In this document: positions 55,162 through 64,000 of the stretch, in pieces
Layout: each line of letters opens with the position of its first letter
Position numbering within the stretch: the first letter of the stretch is position 1
NCBI RefSeq assembly: GCF_003697165.2
Contig: NZ_CP033092.2
Location: 186,001 to 250,000, forward strand
DNA: 64,000 nucleotides
Direction: 5' to 3'
Source of the DNA: Escherichia coli DSM 30083 = JCM 1649 = ATCC 11775
GTDB taxonomy: Bacteria > Pseudomonadota > Gammaproteobacteria > Enterobacterales > Enterobacteriaceae
Made by a program: the position numbers and the translations under genes
The notes under the pieces: model-generated
What the model saw: only the letters and a program-made list of their open reading frames with translations
What the model was told of the DNA's origin: nothing
Databases searched by the model: none

Positions 55162-56631
55162 TTAATGGCTTTCCGGCGTCGCAATCATGCGTTTCAGCCA
55201 CGGCACCATCAATAGCATCACTACTGCAACGCCCAGCGTAACCAGGCCAATCTTACCAAACACGTTGGTATAGACGGGCAACGTCTCAAGTGGATCGGTA
55301 ATGTTGTCTGGTACTGCGGTAAATGTTGCCACATAGCCGCCCAGCAAGAACGCGGCAGCCTGCGTCAGGAACCACATCCCGAGAATAAAGCCCATCAAAT
55401 GCTGCGGCACCAGGGCAGCAATCATCGCCAGGCCAAGGGCGCTAATAAACAGTTCACCTAAGCTCTGGAATAAGTACACCAGCACGATAAACCATGGCGA
55501 TGTCAGCCCCTGGGCATCCGCAAACCACATTCCAGCAGCTGCAGCCGTCAAAAAGCCCAGTGAGCACATAAACATGCCGAGAGTAAACTTCATCGGCATC
55601 GAGAGATCTTTGCCTTTGTTACCCAGATGCGTGTAAATGCCTGCCAGTATTGGGCTGGCGAGTACCACCCAGAACGGGTTAAGCGCCTGGAAGCTGACCG
55701 GGTTGATGGAAAAGCCGAGAATTTCATGATGCACGTTGTTGATGGCAAAGAAGTTCAGCGACGTTGGCATCTGGGCGTAGAGAATGTAAAACACCACCGC
55801 TTCGAGCATCAGGACAAAGGCGACAAACATTTTATTGCGCCCGGTTTTATCCAGCTTGAATGCCTGACGAAAGAAGATGATGGTGACGACGATGGAGAGA
55901 ACAATCAGAACCAGATTGGCGACTTCTACGTTGTGCATCAGCCAGGCGCAGACGAAGATCATCACCACGCTGCCAAGTAATACGTACAACAGTTTACTGA
56001 AGCTCATCGGCCGGAAGTCGGGTTCAGAACCAATGTCTTTCACCATTCCACGACAGGCGATGTAAACCAGTAATGCGATAATTAACCCTGCACCGCACAG
56101 GTTGTAGGTGACTGAATAGCCGAATTTATCAGCGATCACAGGGGCCAGCGATAACGCTATCAACGAGCCGATATTGATCGACATATAGAACAGGGTGAAT
56201 GCGCCATCAAGCCGCGGATCTTTCGGCGGGTAGCACTTCGAAAGCAAGCTGGCTGGGTTAGCTTTAAACAGGCCGTTACCGACAGCGATAGTCCCCAGGG
56301 CGATGAAAATCAGGTCAGGCTTAAGTAGCGACATGCCGGTCATGAAGTAGCCAATCGCCAGCACAAGTGCTCCGAGAACAATGGTGCGTTTGGTTCCCAG
56401 CAGGTGGTCGCCAACATAGCCACCAATGGAAATGAGGCCATAGACCAGCGCAGCAAAAGCACCAAAAGTGACAAAAGCCTGTTCTTGCGAGAACCCAAGC
56501 TGTTTAACGAAGAAAACCGCCAGTACGCCCTGCACGCCGTAGTAGCCGAATCGCTCCCATAACTCGACAAAAAAGATCATGAAAAATGGGCGAGGTTGCT
56601 GCAGCATCCCCATGGGTGTTGTTGTATTCAT
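55162..56631 (-). CDS. dtpB: Dipeptide/tripeptide permease DtpB (POT family)
   Basis: DtpB (YhiP) is a proton-coupled importer of di- and tripeptides. The 489-residue protein has 14 predicted helices and the POT motifs: ExxERFxYY in helix 1 (VELWERFGYYG), GGYVGDHLLGTKRTIVLGA in helices 2-3, and the PTR2 signature FYMSINIGSLIALSLAPV. Single gene with its own upstream region (56632-56846, AT-rich, no ORF). Confidence 0.96.
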   Translation of the reverse strand: MNTTTPMGMLQQPRPFFMIFFVELWERFGYYGVQGVLAVFFVKQLGFSQEQAFVTFGAFAALVYGLISIGGYVGDHLLGTKRTIVLGALVLAIGYFMTGMSLLKPDLIFIALGTIAVGNGLFKANPASLLSKCYPPKDPRLDGAFTLFYMSINIGSLIALSLAPVIADKFGYSVTYNLCGAGLIIALLVYIACRGMVKDIGSEPDFRPMSFSKLLYVLLGSVVMIFVCAWLMHNVEVANLVLIVLSIVVTIIFFRQAFKLDKTGRNKMFVAFVLMLEAVVFYILYAQMPTSLNFFAINNVHHEILGFSINPVSFQALNPFWVVLASPILAGIYTHLGNKGKDLSMPMKFTLGMFMCSLGFLTAAAAGMWFADAQGLTSPWFIVLVYLFQSLGELFISALGLAMIAALVPQHLMGFILGMWFLTQAAAFLLGGYVATFTAVPDNITDPLETLPVYTNVFGKIGLVTLGVAVVMLLMVPWLKRMIATPESH

Positions 56632-56846
56632 ATTTATTAACCTTCCAATACCATCCTGAAAAGTATTAACGCGTAAGGGATAACGCGCGAAAAAGTTTAC
56701 ATCTGTCAGAGATTCTTAATATTGATGCGGAGAATAGATTAATACACTATTACAACAGAAAATAACCAGCTGATCACACTAATGATAGAAAATATGATGG
56801 TGTTAAATGTTGTATTGGCAGGGGTTTTGATTGCGTACGCAGACCG

Positions 56847-56879
56847 CAGGCCAGATAAGGCGTTTACGCTGCATCAGGT
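56847..56879. repeat. Degenerate REP-like unit between dtpB and uspA
   Basis: CAGGCCAGATAAGGCG...CGCTGCATCAGGT resembles one half of a REP element with the GCC-TGAT arms and central loop, but is diverged. Confidence 0.5.
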
Positions 56880-56901
56880 AACAAGGCGCGCCAAAAAGCA
56901 A

Positions 56902-56923
56902 AACGCCCGCATATGCGGGCGTT
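56902..56923 (-). terminator. Intrinsic terminator of uspA
   Basis: AACGCCCGC pairs perfectly with GCGGGCGTT (9 bp, loop ATAT). Read on the minus strand it is followed by TTGCTTTTTGG, 25 bp after the uspA stop. Confidence 0.88.
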
Positions 56924-56947
56924 CAGGAACACGTCGTGGAGGGAAGA

Positions 56948-57382
56948 TTATTCTTCTTCGTCGCGCAGCGGAACAATCAGCATATCAACGTGAACGGTGT
57001 TGATCAGCTGACGTGCGGAAGACATCAGTTTGCTCCAGAAGTCCTGGTGGTGACCACAAACCACCAGATCCATATCGTATTTCTTGATTGCATCGACCAG
57101 TACCTGGCCCAGATCGCCGCTGCCGCTCAGGGTTTCAGTGATTGGGTAGCCTGCATTGGTTGAAAGCTCGGTCAGTGCATGATGTGTCTCTTCAGAGATG
57201 CGTTTCTGCATATCACCCAGATTCACATCGATAAGCCCGGTGTATAGGTCAGAGTAGTTTACATCTACGTGGATCAGAGAAACTTTCGCATTGTAGGGGC
57301 GAGCCATAGAGACTGCTTTCTCTACCAGAACTTTGCTTTCCGGGGAGAGGTCGACCGCGATGAGAATGTGTTTATAAGCCAT
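56948..57382 (-). CDS. uspA: Universal stress protein UspA
   Basis: UspA is a small cytosolic stress protein made under growth arrest and protective against DNA damage. The 144-residue Usp-fold protein ([41 protein letters not shown]) lacks the G-2x-G-9x-G(S/T) ATP motif of the other class; the region [21 protein letters not shown] is the UspA version, fitting its non-ATP-binding, autophosphorylated type. Good SD (GGAGTAACACT, reading toward the ATG). Divergent from uspB. Confidence 0.98.
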
Positions 57383-57632
57383 AGTGTTACTCCTTCCATA
57401 AAGTTGTCGATGACTGGCCAGCTAGCGTTTCTTGTGCCGTTACGTCACCCGCGTCCTGCGAACTACGTGCGCGGGGCTAACCCAGCCGTAAAGATTCAGT
57501 GTTAAGACCATCCTTACCTTATAGCGACCCGGATGATCCGTCAATCCGCCTTGCTTACTCGTTAGATAAACAAATTTTCGACATGAATATATTGATAGTG
57601 GTTAACCTTCTGGAAAAAAAACAACCTGATCT

Positions 57633-57639
57633 CCTACAC
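57633..57639 (+). promoter_or_regulatory. Probable sigma-S -10 element of uspB
   Basis: CTACACT followed by ATCTATAG resembles the sigma-S -10 (CTATACT), 134 bp before the uspB ATG. uspB is known to be sigma-S dependent. The rest of the 390-bp uspA-uspB gap (57383-57772) holds the uspA promoter on the other strand and no supported ORF. Confidence 0.5.
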
Positions 57640-57772
57640 TATCTATAGAGCCGCTCGGATGTTGGTCACCACAAAAGCGGTTTCTCCAGGACCTGGTGTT
57701 AACTGATTGGCAGCGTATCGGGAGCGGTAGCCCCGGGGTGGAACTCCGCGGGCAGGTCGCCGGGGAGGAGGT

Positions 57773-58108
57773 ATGATAAGCACCGTCGCATTATTTTGGG
57801 CTTTATGTGTCGTTTGCATTGTTAACATGGCGCGCTATTTCTCATCACTACGCGCGTTGTTAGTGGTACTGCGTAACTGCGATCCATTGCTCTATCAATA
57901 TGTTGATGGAGGGGGCTTTTTTACCTCACATGGCCAACCCAACAAACAGGTGCGTCTCGTTTGGTATATCTATGCCCAACGTTATCGCGATCATCACGAT
58001 GATGAGTTTATTCGCCGCTGTGAGCGGGTGCGTCGGCAGTTTATTCTGACCAGCGCATTGTGTGGTCTGGTGGTGGTCAGCCTGATTGCATTGATGATTT
58101 GGCATTAA
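57773..58108 (+). CDS. uspB: Universal stress protein B, UspB
   Basis: UspB is an inner-membrane protein of stationary phase that in K-12 affects ethanol tolerance. Its 111 residues contain an N-terminal TM ([21 protein letters not shown]) and a C-terminal TM ([22 protein letters not shown]) around a basic cytosolic or periplasmic loop. A very strong GGGGAGGAGGT SD sits at the end of an unusually GC-rich leader. Not related to UspA in sequence. Divergent from uspA, convergent with pitA. Confidence 0.96.
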
Positions 58109-58131
58109 GCACTTCAGCAATAATGACGCAT

Positions 58132-58161
58132 AAAAAAAGCGGGCCAGTAAACTGACCCGCT
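58132..58161 (-). terminator. Terminator of pitA, shared with uspB
   Basis: AGCGGGCCAGT pairs with ACTGACCCGCT (one mismatch-type G-T), with seven A residues on its left that become the U run for minus-strand pitA. CGTTTTGG follows on the plus side for uspB. Confidence 0.9.
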
Positions 58162-58178
58162 CGTTTTGGTGCGTACGA

Positions 58179-59678
58179 TTACAGGAACTGCAAGGAGAGC
58201 CAGTACAGCCCGCCGGAAAGCAGTACCGCAGCCGGAAGGGTAAATACCCAGGCCATCAGAATACTGGTTACGGTTTTACGCTGTAAGCCGCCGCCATCTA
58301 CCACCATCGTCCCCGCGACAGAAGAGGAGAGTACGTGAGTAGTGGAAACCGGCATCCCGGTATAACTTGCCAGGCCGATAGACACAGCCGCCGTCATCTG
58401 GGCAGACATCCCCTGAGCGTAGGTCATGCCTTTCTTACCGATTTTCTCACCGATAGTCGTTGCCACACGACGCCAGCCAATCATCGTACCGATACCTAAC
58501 GCCAGCGCGACCGCCATGATGATCCACACCGGCGCATACTCGATGGTGCTAAGCATGTCGGACTTCAGTTTCTTCAACAGGCGCTGATCGTCAGCACTCA
58601 CGCCAGGCATCTTCACCACTTTGTCGATAGTGTCAGAAACGCACAGCATAATGCGGCGCATCTGGCTACGTTGATCAAGCGACAGCTTGTCGTAGCTTTC
58701 CACATCGGTAGTCAACATGCCTTTCAGGCGGTTGAGCGCGTTAATGGTATTCGACGGATGGCAATGGAACTCCGCGGGTTGCGTTGCGCCAGCTTCCGGA
58801 GCCGGTACTAACTGATCAGCACCGGTCGCTTGTTTCAGCAGCGCAGGATGCTGCTCAAAGTAAGCTTCGACGTTGTTGATGGCATCACGGGTACGGGTGA
58901 TTTCGTAGCCAGTGGCATTCATGTTCACCACGAAGCCTGCTGGTGCGACACCAATCAATACCAACATAACCAGACCAATGCCTTTCTGACCATCGTTCGC
59001 GCCATGCGAAAACGCCACGCCGATAGCGGAAAGGATCAGCGCAATACGCGTCCAGAACGGCGGCTTTTTCTTGCCGTCTTTCTTTTCACGCTCCGCTGGG
59101 GTCAGGTGGATACGGGCGCGTTTCTTGGTGCCGCTCCAGTAGCGACGCAGCAAGAAAATCAGACCGCCAGCAAACACCAGGCCGACAATAGGGGAAACGA
59201 TCAGGGAACCGAAAATACTTAATACTTTCGGGATATTGAGTGCATCCACCACTGACGTCCCGGTCATCAACGCATTGGTTAAACCAATCCCGATGATCGC
59301 GCCAATCAGCGTATGAGAGCTGGATGCAGGTAAACCAAAGTACCAGGTACCTAGGTTCCAGATAATCGCCGCCAGCAACATAGAGAACACCATGGCAAGG
59401 CCATGAGACGATCCCATATTAAGCAGCAGATCCGTCGGCAGCATATGCACAATGGCATAGGCAACACTCAGACCACCCAGCAAAACACCCAAAAAGTTGA
59501 ATACCGCCGCCATAACCACGGCGAGCTGAGAACGCATCGCGCGGGTATAGATAACGGTTGCCACGGCGTTGGCTGTGTCATGGAAACCATTGATGGCTTC
59601 GTAGAACAGCACAAAAGCCAGTGCAAGCAATAATAACAGCCCGGTATGCAAATCCAGGCCAGCAAACAAATGTAGCAT
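58179..59678 (-). CDS. pitA: Low-affinity inorganic phosphate transporter PitA
   Basis: PitA takes up metal-phosphate complexes with protons and also admits zinc and other divalent metals. The 499-residue inner-membrane protein is built from two inverted halves, each with the PiT signature: [28 protein letters not shown] near the N-terminus and [20 protein letters not shown] in the middle, plus the C-terminal [25 protein letters not shown] large cytosolic loop (about 255-390) separates the halves. Confidence 0.97.
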
Positions 59679-59909
59679 AGGACGTTACGCCATTTTGAGG
59701 ACATGAACGCGGCGCATTATCAGTGACTTTCGCGGCGCGGGCAAAGTGAAATATAGACTTTTTTTGATTTGCCTCCTGTATGGATTACACTCAAAAAATA
59801 ATTATCTTATATAATTCAGGCAAATACTTCCTTTTAGTAATATTGATGCTGGTGCGACCACTGAGGAATCTTTACAATTCACGCCCGTTTTTTCTTAGAG
59901 GAGCGCAAC

Positions 59910-61103
59910 GTGGAAAGGTTTGATGCCATTATTATAGGCGCTGGTGCGGCAGGGATGTTCTGTTCTGCGTTGGCAGGTCAGGCAGGACGCCGGGTTCTGC
60001 TGATCGATAATGGTAAAAAACCAGGGCGCAAAATCCTCATGTCTGGCGGTGGGCGCTGCAACTTTACCAACCTTTATGTCGAACCGGGCGCTTATCTGAG
60101 CCAGAATCCGCATTTTTGTAAGTCTGCACTCGCGCGTTTTACCCAGTGGGATTTCATTGATCTGGTCAATAAACACGGCATCGCCTGGCACGAGAAAACG
60201 TTAGGGCAGCTCTTCTGCGATGACTCCGCGCAGCAGATTGTCGACATGCTGGTGGATGAGTGCGAGAAGGGCAATGTGGCCTTCAGATTGCGTAGCGAAG
60301 TGCTGAGCGTGGCGAAGGATGATACAGGCTTCACGCTTGAACTGAACGGCATGACTGTCGGTTGCGAAAAGCTGGTCATTGCGACCGGTGGACTGTCAAT
60401 GCCGGGGCTGGGTGCATCGCCGTTTGGTTATAAGATTGCCGAACAATTCGGCCTCAACGTGCTGCCGACCCGTGCGGGTCTGGTGCCATTCACTCTGCAT
60501 AAACCGTTGCTCGAGGAGTTACAGGTGCTGGCGGGCGTGGCGGTGCCTTCCGTGATTACCGCTGAAAACGGTATCGTTTTCCGTGAGAACTTACTCTTCA
60601 CCCACCGCGGCTTATCTGGACCGGCGGTGTTGCAGATTTCCAGCTACTGGCAACCGGGTGAATTTGTCAGCATCAATCTGCTACCGGATGTGGACCTCGA
60701 AACCTTCCTGAATGAGCAGCGTAATGCACATCCGAATCAAAGCCTGAAAAACACGCTGGCGGTTCATCTGCCGAAGCGGTTGGTTGAACGGTTACAACAA
60801 CTCGGGCAAATCCCGGATGTCTCGCTAAAACAGCTCAACGTGCGTGACCAACAGACACTGATTAGCACATTGACTGACTGGCGCGTACAACCCAACGGCA
60901 CTGAAGGCTATCGCACTGCCGAAGTGACGCTCGGCGGCGTGGACACCAACGAACTCTCTTCACGGACGATGGAAGCGCGCAAAGTGCCTGGGCTGTACTT
61001 CATCGGCGAAGTGATGGACGTCACCGGCTGGCTGGGGGGCTATAACTTCCAGTGGGCGTGGTCGAGTGCATGGGCTTGTGCGCAGGATTTGGTGGCAGAA
61101 TAA
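59910..61103 (+). CDS. yhiN: FAD-dependent oxidoreductase YhiN (HI0933/BaiN family)
   Basis: The 397-residue flavoprotein-like protein has an N-terminal Rossmann FAD motif (DAIIIGAGAAGMFCSALAGQAGRRVLLIDNGKKPGRKILMSGGGRCNFTN), the GRCNFTN signature of the HI0933 family, ATGGLSMPGLGASPFGYKIAEQFG and the C-terminal TxGGV...TMEARKVPGLYFIGEVMDVTGWLGGYNFQWAWSSAW. Substrate unknown. It starts with GTG at 59910 behind AGAGGAGCG. Convergent with yhiM. Confidence 0.93.
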   Translation: MERFDAIIIGAGAAGMFCSALAGQAGRRVLLIDNGKKPGRKILMSGGGRCNFTNLYVEPGAYLSQNPHFCKSALARFTQWDFIDLVNKHGIAWHEKTLGQLFCDDSAQQIVDMLVDECEKGNVAFRLRSEVLSVAKDDTGFTLELNGMTVGCEKLVIATGGLSMPGLGASPFGYKIAEQFGLNVLPTRAGLVPFTLHKPLLEELQVLAGVAVPSVITAENGIVFRENLLFTHRGLSGPAVLQISSYWQPGEFVSINLLPDVDLETFLNEQRNAHPNQSLKNTLAVHLPKRLVERLQQLGQIPDVSLKQLNVRDQQTLISTLTDWRVQPNGTEGYRTAEVTLGGVDTNELSSRTMEARKVPGLYFIGEVMDVTGWLGGYNFQWAWSSAWACAQDLVAE

Positions 61104-61150
61104 GAAGCAAAATGCGCTCTCGATACCAGAGGGATTAACCTGAATAAAAC

Positions 61151-61187
61151 CAGATAAGGCGCTCAACGCCTTATCTGAAGCCTTTTT
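61151..61187. terminator. Intrinsic terminator of yhiN, shared with yhiM
   Basis: CAGATAAGGCG pairs perfectly with CGCCTTATCTG (11 bp, loop CTCAA), followed by AAGCCTTTTTTATTATT on the plus strand. Confidence 0.92.
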
Positions 61188-61189
61188 TA

Positions 61190-62242
61190 TTATTTTTTCG
61201 CTGAACCCGCTTCTAATATAGAAACGATGGAAAACAGTGTAAAACAAACTGCACCTAAGCCAACCAGAACTCGCGAAGGAATAAAGTAAGCCATATCGGT
61301 TTGCGCAATTTCAGCCAGGAACGCAGCAAGGAACAGACAAAACAGACAGGTAAATACCGGAATCATGGGTATTCTGTTGGCTAACGAACATGTGCGTCGC
61401 CATACCAGCGCTAACAACCACACTTTGGAGAAAATACTGTAGCAGATCATCCCCAGGCAAATGAGAATAATGCCGGGGGCCAGGCGGGCGCTTGCATCTG
61501 AACTGATTAATACGTAGATACCAAAAATAATGGTAAGTGAGCCAAGCAAAATAACCCAATAGCACCACAGCCAATGTTCTTTCACTGAGAACGTATTCCG
61601 CGTTTGATGGACAATAGTGGCGACAAGGCCAATAAGACAAGCGCAAATTGCCGTTAACCCCATTAGTACGTGACCTGCAACATAATGTGGTGTGATATCT
61701 GCACTACGTAACAGTACGACTGACCAAATGAAACCAAAGAGAGTAAGCAGAACGGGAACGGCAATTAAGCAATTACCGATTGTTGAAGAATAGGCCTGCA
61801 ATGGCGTACCGTCACTCTTACTGCCCGAGGCGTTTTTGGGGATCAACAGAAAATGTCCGGAAGATGCCGCTACGGTTGATACACAAGCGGCAATCATGCC
61901 AACGCCGAAAATAACATGACCGGCGACAAATTCATCTGCCATCACATTATTGCTTGCCAACAGTGACCATCCCCAAATCATAGTTGTAGCAGAACCGGCA
62001 TAACCAATAACAGGAAATAACCTGTTGTAGAATTTATTCATGCCGTGAGTTAACTGAGATATAATAATAAATGCGGTAGTGAACAATGCTAGACATATCG
62101 CAGAAAGAGAAATCAGAACATGCCCTGCAACGAAATATTCACTTTGCCCAGAACCGGTTAATACAAACTCACCTAATGCGATGCATATTATACCCATCAG
62201 TAAAGGAATTAATTTAAACAACCATCCGATATATATATTCAT
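61190..62242 (-). CDS. yhiM: Inner-membrane protein YhiM
   Basis: The 350-residue protein has about ten hydrophobic segments arranged as repeated units, each containing a YxVAGHVL-type motif (YFVAGHVLISLSAICLALF, EFVAGHVIFGVGMIAACVS, HYVAGHVLMGLTAICACLI, RLAPGIILICLGMICYSIF, FIPSRVLVGLGAVCFTLFS). Five repeats of about 65-70 residues can be traced. YhiM is DUF2776; it has been linked to survival at low pH and lysis timing in K-12, mechanism unknown. The start at 62242 is preferred over 62254. Confidence 0.92.
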   Translation of the reverse strand: MNIYIGWLFKLIPLLMGIICIALGEFVLTGSGQSEYFVAGHVLISLSAICLALFTTAFIIISQLTHGMNKFYNRLFPVIGYAGSATTMIWGWSLLASNNVMADEFVAGHVIFGVGMIAACVSTVAASSGHFLLIPKNASGSKSDGTPLQAYSSTIGNCLIAVPVLLTLFGFIWSVVLLRSADITPHYVAGHVLMGLTAICACLIGLVATIVHQTRNTFSVKEHWLWCYWVILLGSLTIIFGIYVLISSDASARLAPGIILICLGMICYSIFSKVWLLALVWRRTCSLANRIPMIPVFTCLFCLFLAAFLAEIAQTDMAYFIPSRVLVGLGAVCFTLFSIVSILEAGSAKK

Positions 62243-62493
62243 TTTAAACCCCATATATATTTTCTGCTACACTTCGAAAAACATATGATTCGTCTTTTCA
62301 GTTAGTTAAATATGTCTATAAGATGCCATCAATTAAAAAAAGTAACTTCACTATAATCGGATTTAGCGTTATGGGGATCAACTTTTAGCGGTGAGTTAAT
62401 GCTATTAAATAAATATTTATCCTAAGATAAACTCTGAATTAATATCTTTATCTTATTTTGTTGTTTTAAATGAATCTTTTAGGGAATATTTTA

Positions 62494-62739
62494 TTAAACC
62501 CACGAACCTTTATCATCTATCATCTTTTCAGAATAAATTATTTTATATTCGGTATTTATTCGCACATCAGGCGATAATAACGTTATGTGATAGTCATCAG
62601 GTTTCCCTGTTACGGAAACCTGTGCAACAGAATCTGTGAACCTGTACAGAATATTTTTGGAAAAAACACCAGCGAACGGAAGAACATCGCGATGTATCAC
62701 AAGTTGATGGCAATCAAATAGACAACATGAATATAACTG
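62494..62739 (-). pseudogene. C-terminal gene fragment in the K-12 yhiL/yhiJ position
   Basis: A minus-strand frame is open from 62739 to a stop at 62494 and encodes ...LYSCCLFDCHQLVIHRDVLPFAGVFSKNILYRFTDSVAQVSVTGKPDD... to KGSWV. It has no ATG or SD at its 5' end, only a GTG at 62700, but reads like an authentic protein tail. K-12 carries yhiJ and the pseudogene yhiL (DUF4049) between yhiI and yhiM. I infer a leftover of one of these by position; the match itself is not verified. The flanks 62243-62493 and 62740-62975 hold nothing I can support apart from the promoters of yhiM and yhiI. Confidence 0.45.
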
Positions 62740-62975
62740 TTAGTATTTAATTGATTTCACTTATGAGTATGCGTGTTTCATTTACGGCCAGGAATGCTGA
62801 TGATGACAACATTACTACCCGTTTTCACTAAGCCTTCCCCATTGGCGCTCAATGCTCTGTGCGCTGGTCGTATTTGCCATTTCCTTCTTATCCCGGATGG
62901 AAGAATCCGCTGAACATCGTTCGGTGGCAGTTGTAACACGCGTCGATTGCTTACAGGGATTATGGCGGATCGATT

Positions 62976-64000
62976 ATGGATAAGAGTAAGCGCCATCTGG
63001 CGTGGTGGGGTGTCGGGGCACTGGCGGTGGCTGCCGTCGTGGCGTGGTGGCTGTTGCGCCCGGCGGGTGTGCCGGAAGGCTTTGCTGTCAGCAATGGGCG
63101 CATTGAAGCGACGGAAGTGGATATCGCCAGCAAAATTGCCGGGCGTATCGACACCATTCTGGTGAAAGAAGGCCAGTTTGTTCGAGAAGGTGAAGTGCTG
63201 GCGAAGATGGATACTCGCGTGTTGCAGGAACAGCGACTGGAAGCCATCGCGCAAATCAAAGAAGCACAAAGTGCCGTTGCCGCCGCGCAGGCTTTGCTGG
63301 AGCAACGCCAAAGCGAAACTCGTGCCGCACAGTCGCTGGTTAATCAACGCCAGGCAGAACTGGACTCCGTAGCAAAACGTCATACGCGTTCCCGCTCACT
63401 GGCACAACGGGGGGCAATTTCTGCGCAACAGTTGGATGACGACCGCGCCGCCGCTGAGAGCGCCCGAGCTGCGCTGGAATCGGCAAAAGCTCAGGTTTCT
63501 GCTTCTAAAGCCGCTATAGAGGCGGCACGCACCAATATCATTCAGGCGCAAACTCGCGTCGAAGCGGCACAAGCCACTGAACGGCGCATTGCCGCAGATA
63601 TCGATGACAGCGAACTGAAAGCCCCGCGTGACGGACGCGTGCAGTATCGGGTTGCCGAGCCAGGCGAAGTGCTGGCAGCAGGCGGTCGGGTGCTGAATAT
63701 GGTCGATCTCAGCGACGTCTATATGACCTTCTTTCTGCCAACCGAACAGGCGGGCACGCTGAAACTGGGCGGTGAAGCACGTTTGATTCTTGATGCTGCA
63801 CCAGATCTGCGTATTCCTGCAACCATCAGTTTTGTCGCCAGCGTCGCCCAGTTCACGCCAAAAACCGTCGAAACCAGCGATGAGCGGCTGAAACTGATGT
63901 TCCGCGTCAAAGCGCGTATCCCACCGGAATTACTCCAGCAGCATCTGGAATATGTCAAAACCGGATTGCCGGGCGTAGCGTGGGTGCGGGTGAATGAAGA
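62976..64000 (+). CDS. yhiI: HlyD-family membrane fusion protein YhiI, 3' end outside window
   Basis: The frame starts at ATG 62976 (MDKSKRHLAWWGVGALAVAAVVAWWLLRP, one N-terminal TM or uncleaved signal) and is still open at the window end, 341 codons in. Layout is that of a periplasmic adaptor: first lipoyl half (SNGRIEATEVDIASKIAGRIDTILVKEGQFVREGEVLAKMD), a long coiled-coil hairpin (about 80-200, A/Q/E/R-rich), second lipoyl half (SELKAPRDGRVQYRVAEPGEVLAAGGRVLNMVDLS) and the beta-barrel domain. In E. coli the following genes rbbA and yhhJ encode an ABC transporter it presumably serves; they are not in the window. Confidence 0.93.
   Translation, partial: MDKSKRHLAWWGVGALAVAAVVAWWLLRPAGVPEGFAVSNGRIEATEVDIASKIAGRIDTILVKEGQFVREGEVLAKMDTRVLQEQRLEAIAQIKEAQSAVAAAQALLEQRQSETRAAQSLVNQRQAELDSVAKRHTRSRSLAQRGAISAQQLDDDRAAAESARAALESAKAQVSASKAAIEAARTNIIQAQTRVEAAQATERRIAADIDDSELKAPRDGRVQYRVAEPGEVLAAGGRVLNMVDLSDVYMTFFLPTEQAGTLKLGGEARLILDAAPDLRIPATISFVASVAQFTPKTVETSDERLKLMFRVKARIPPELLQQHLEYVKTGLPGVAWVRVNE

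Noticed and set aside
62793..62913. Short plus-strand ORF MTTLLPVFTKPSPLALNALC... before yhiI
   Set aside because: Only about 36 codons, weak ribosome site, ends before yhiI without overlap; no family resemblance. Could be chance.
62778..63383. 201-codon minus-strand frame antisense to the yhiI start
   Set aside because: yhiI matches the HlyD family over its whole length; the antisense frame lacks a start signal and any recognisable feature.

Overview
The window is a stretch of Escherichia coli chromosome. Nearly every large gene can be recognised individually, from bcsA-bcsB at the left edge to the start of yhiI at the right. It reads in the opposite direction to the usual K-12 map. A complete chu haem-uptake locus sits inside the acid fitness island. 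chuA-positive strains are outside phylogroups A and B1 in the Clermont scheme, so this is not a K-12-like strain; a B2, D, E or F extraintestinal or EHEC-type lineage is the natural inference. There are no rRNA or tRNA genes, CRISPR arrays, prophages or intact insertion sequences.

Layout. (1) 1-9037: the end of bcsA, then bcsB, bcsZ and bcsC (cellulose synthesis and export) and the c-di-GMP phosphodiesterase pdeK. (2) 9220-23000: dctA, yhjJ, kdgK, pdeH (with a sigma-28 promoter), yhjG, yhjE, yhjD, yhjC/rcdB, yhjB and treF, separated by clear intrinsic terminators and one BIME. (3) 23199-37297: cytochrome c peroxidase yhjA with an FNR box, then the acid fitness island: gadA, gadX, the antisense sRNA gadY, gadW, mdtF, mdtE, gadE with its long regulatory region and the arrS antisense RNA, hdeD, hdeA, hdeB and yhiD. 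(4) 37304-46256: the chu locus, consisting of chuTWXYUV on the minus strand, divergent chuAS on the plus strand, two Fur boxes and an SD-masking hairpin (RNA thermometer) in front of chuA. (5) 46313-49841: the acid-island end dctR-slp, a decayed region with REP elements, an orphan arsC preceded by a fossil of the arsB 3' end, and the SOS-controlled dinQ/agr toxin locus. (6) 49842-64000: gor, rlmJ, prlC, rsmJ, dtpB, uspA, uspB, pitA, yhiN, yhiM, a gene fragment where K-12 carries yhiJ/yhiL, and the 5' part of yhiI.

How the parts work together. bcs, pdeK and pdeH are the output and degradation sides of c-di-GMP control of cellulose and motility. GadA consumes protons, GadX, GadW and GadE control the island, HdeA and HdeB are periplasmic acid chaperones, and MdtEF exports compounds. 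The chu genes import haem through the outer membrane (ChuA), carry it through periplasm and inner membrane (ChuT, ChuUV), and handle or degrade it in the cytoplasm (ChuS, ChuW, ChuX, ChuY).

Novelty. I found no wholly undescribed system. The items most worth a second look are an unnamed two-helix membrane ORF whose 3' end runs antisense into mdtF through a shared hairpin, a 53-codon upstream ORF in the chuA leader, the loss of arsR and arsB leaving orphan arsC, and several gene fossils at the island edges. Identifications rest on remembered protein families and sequences, not on searches.
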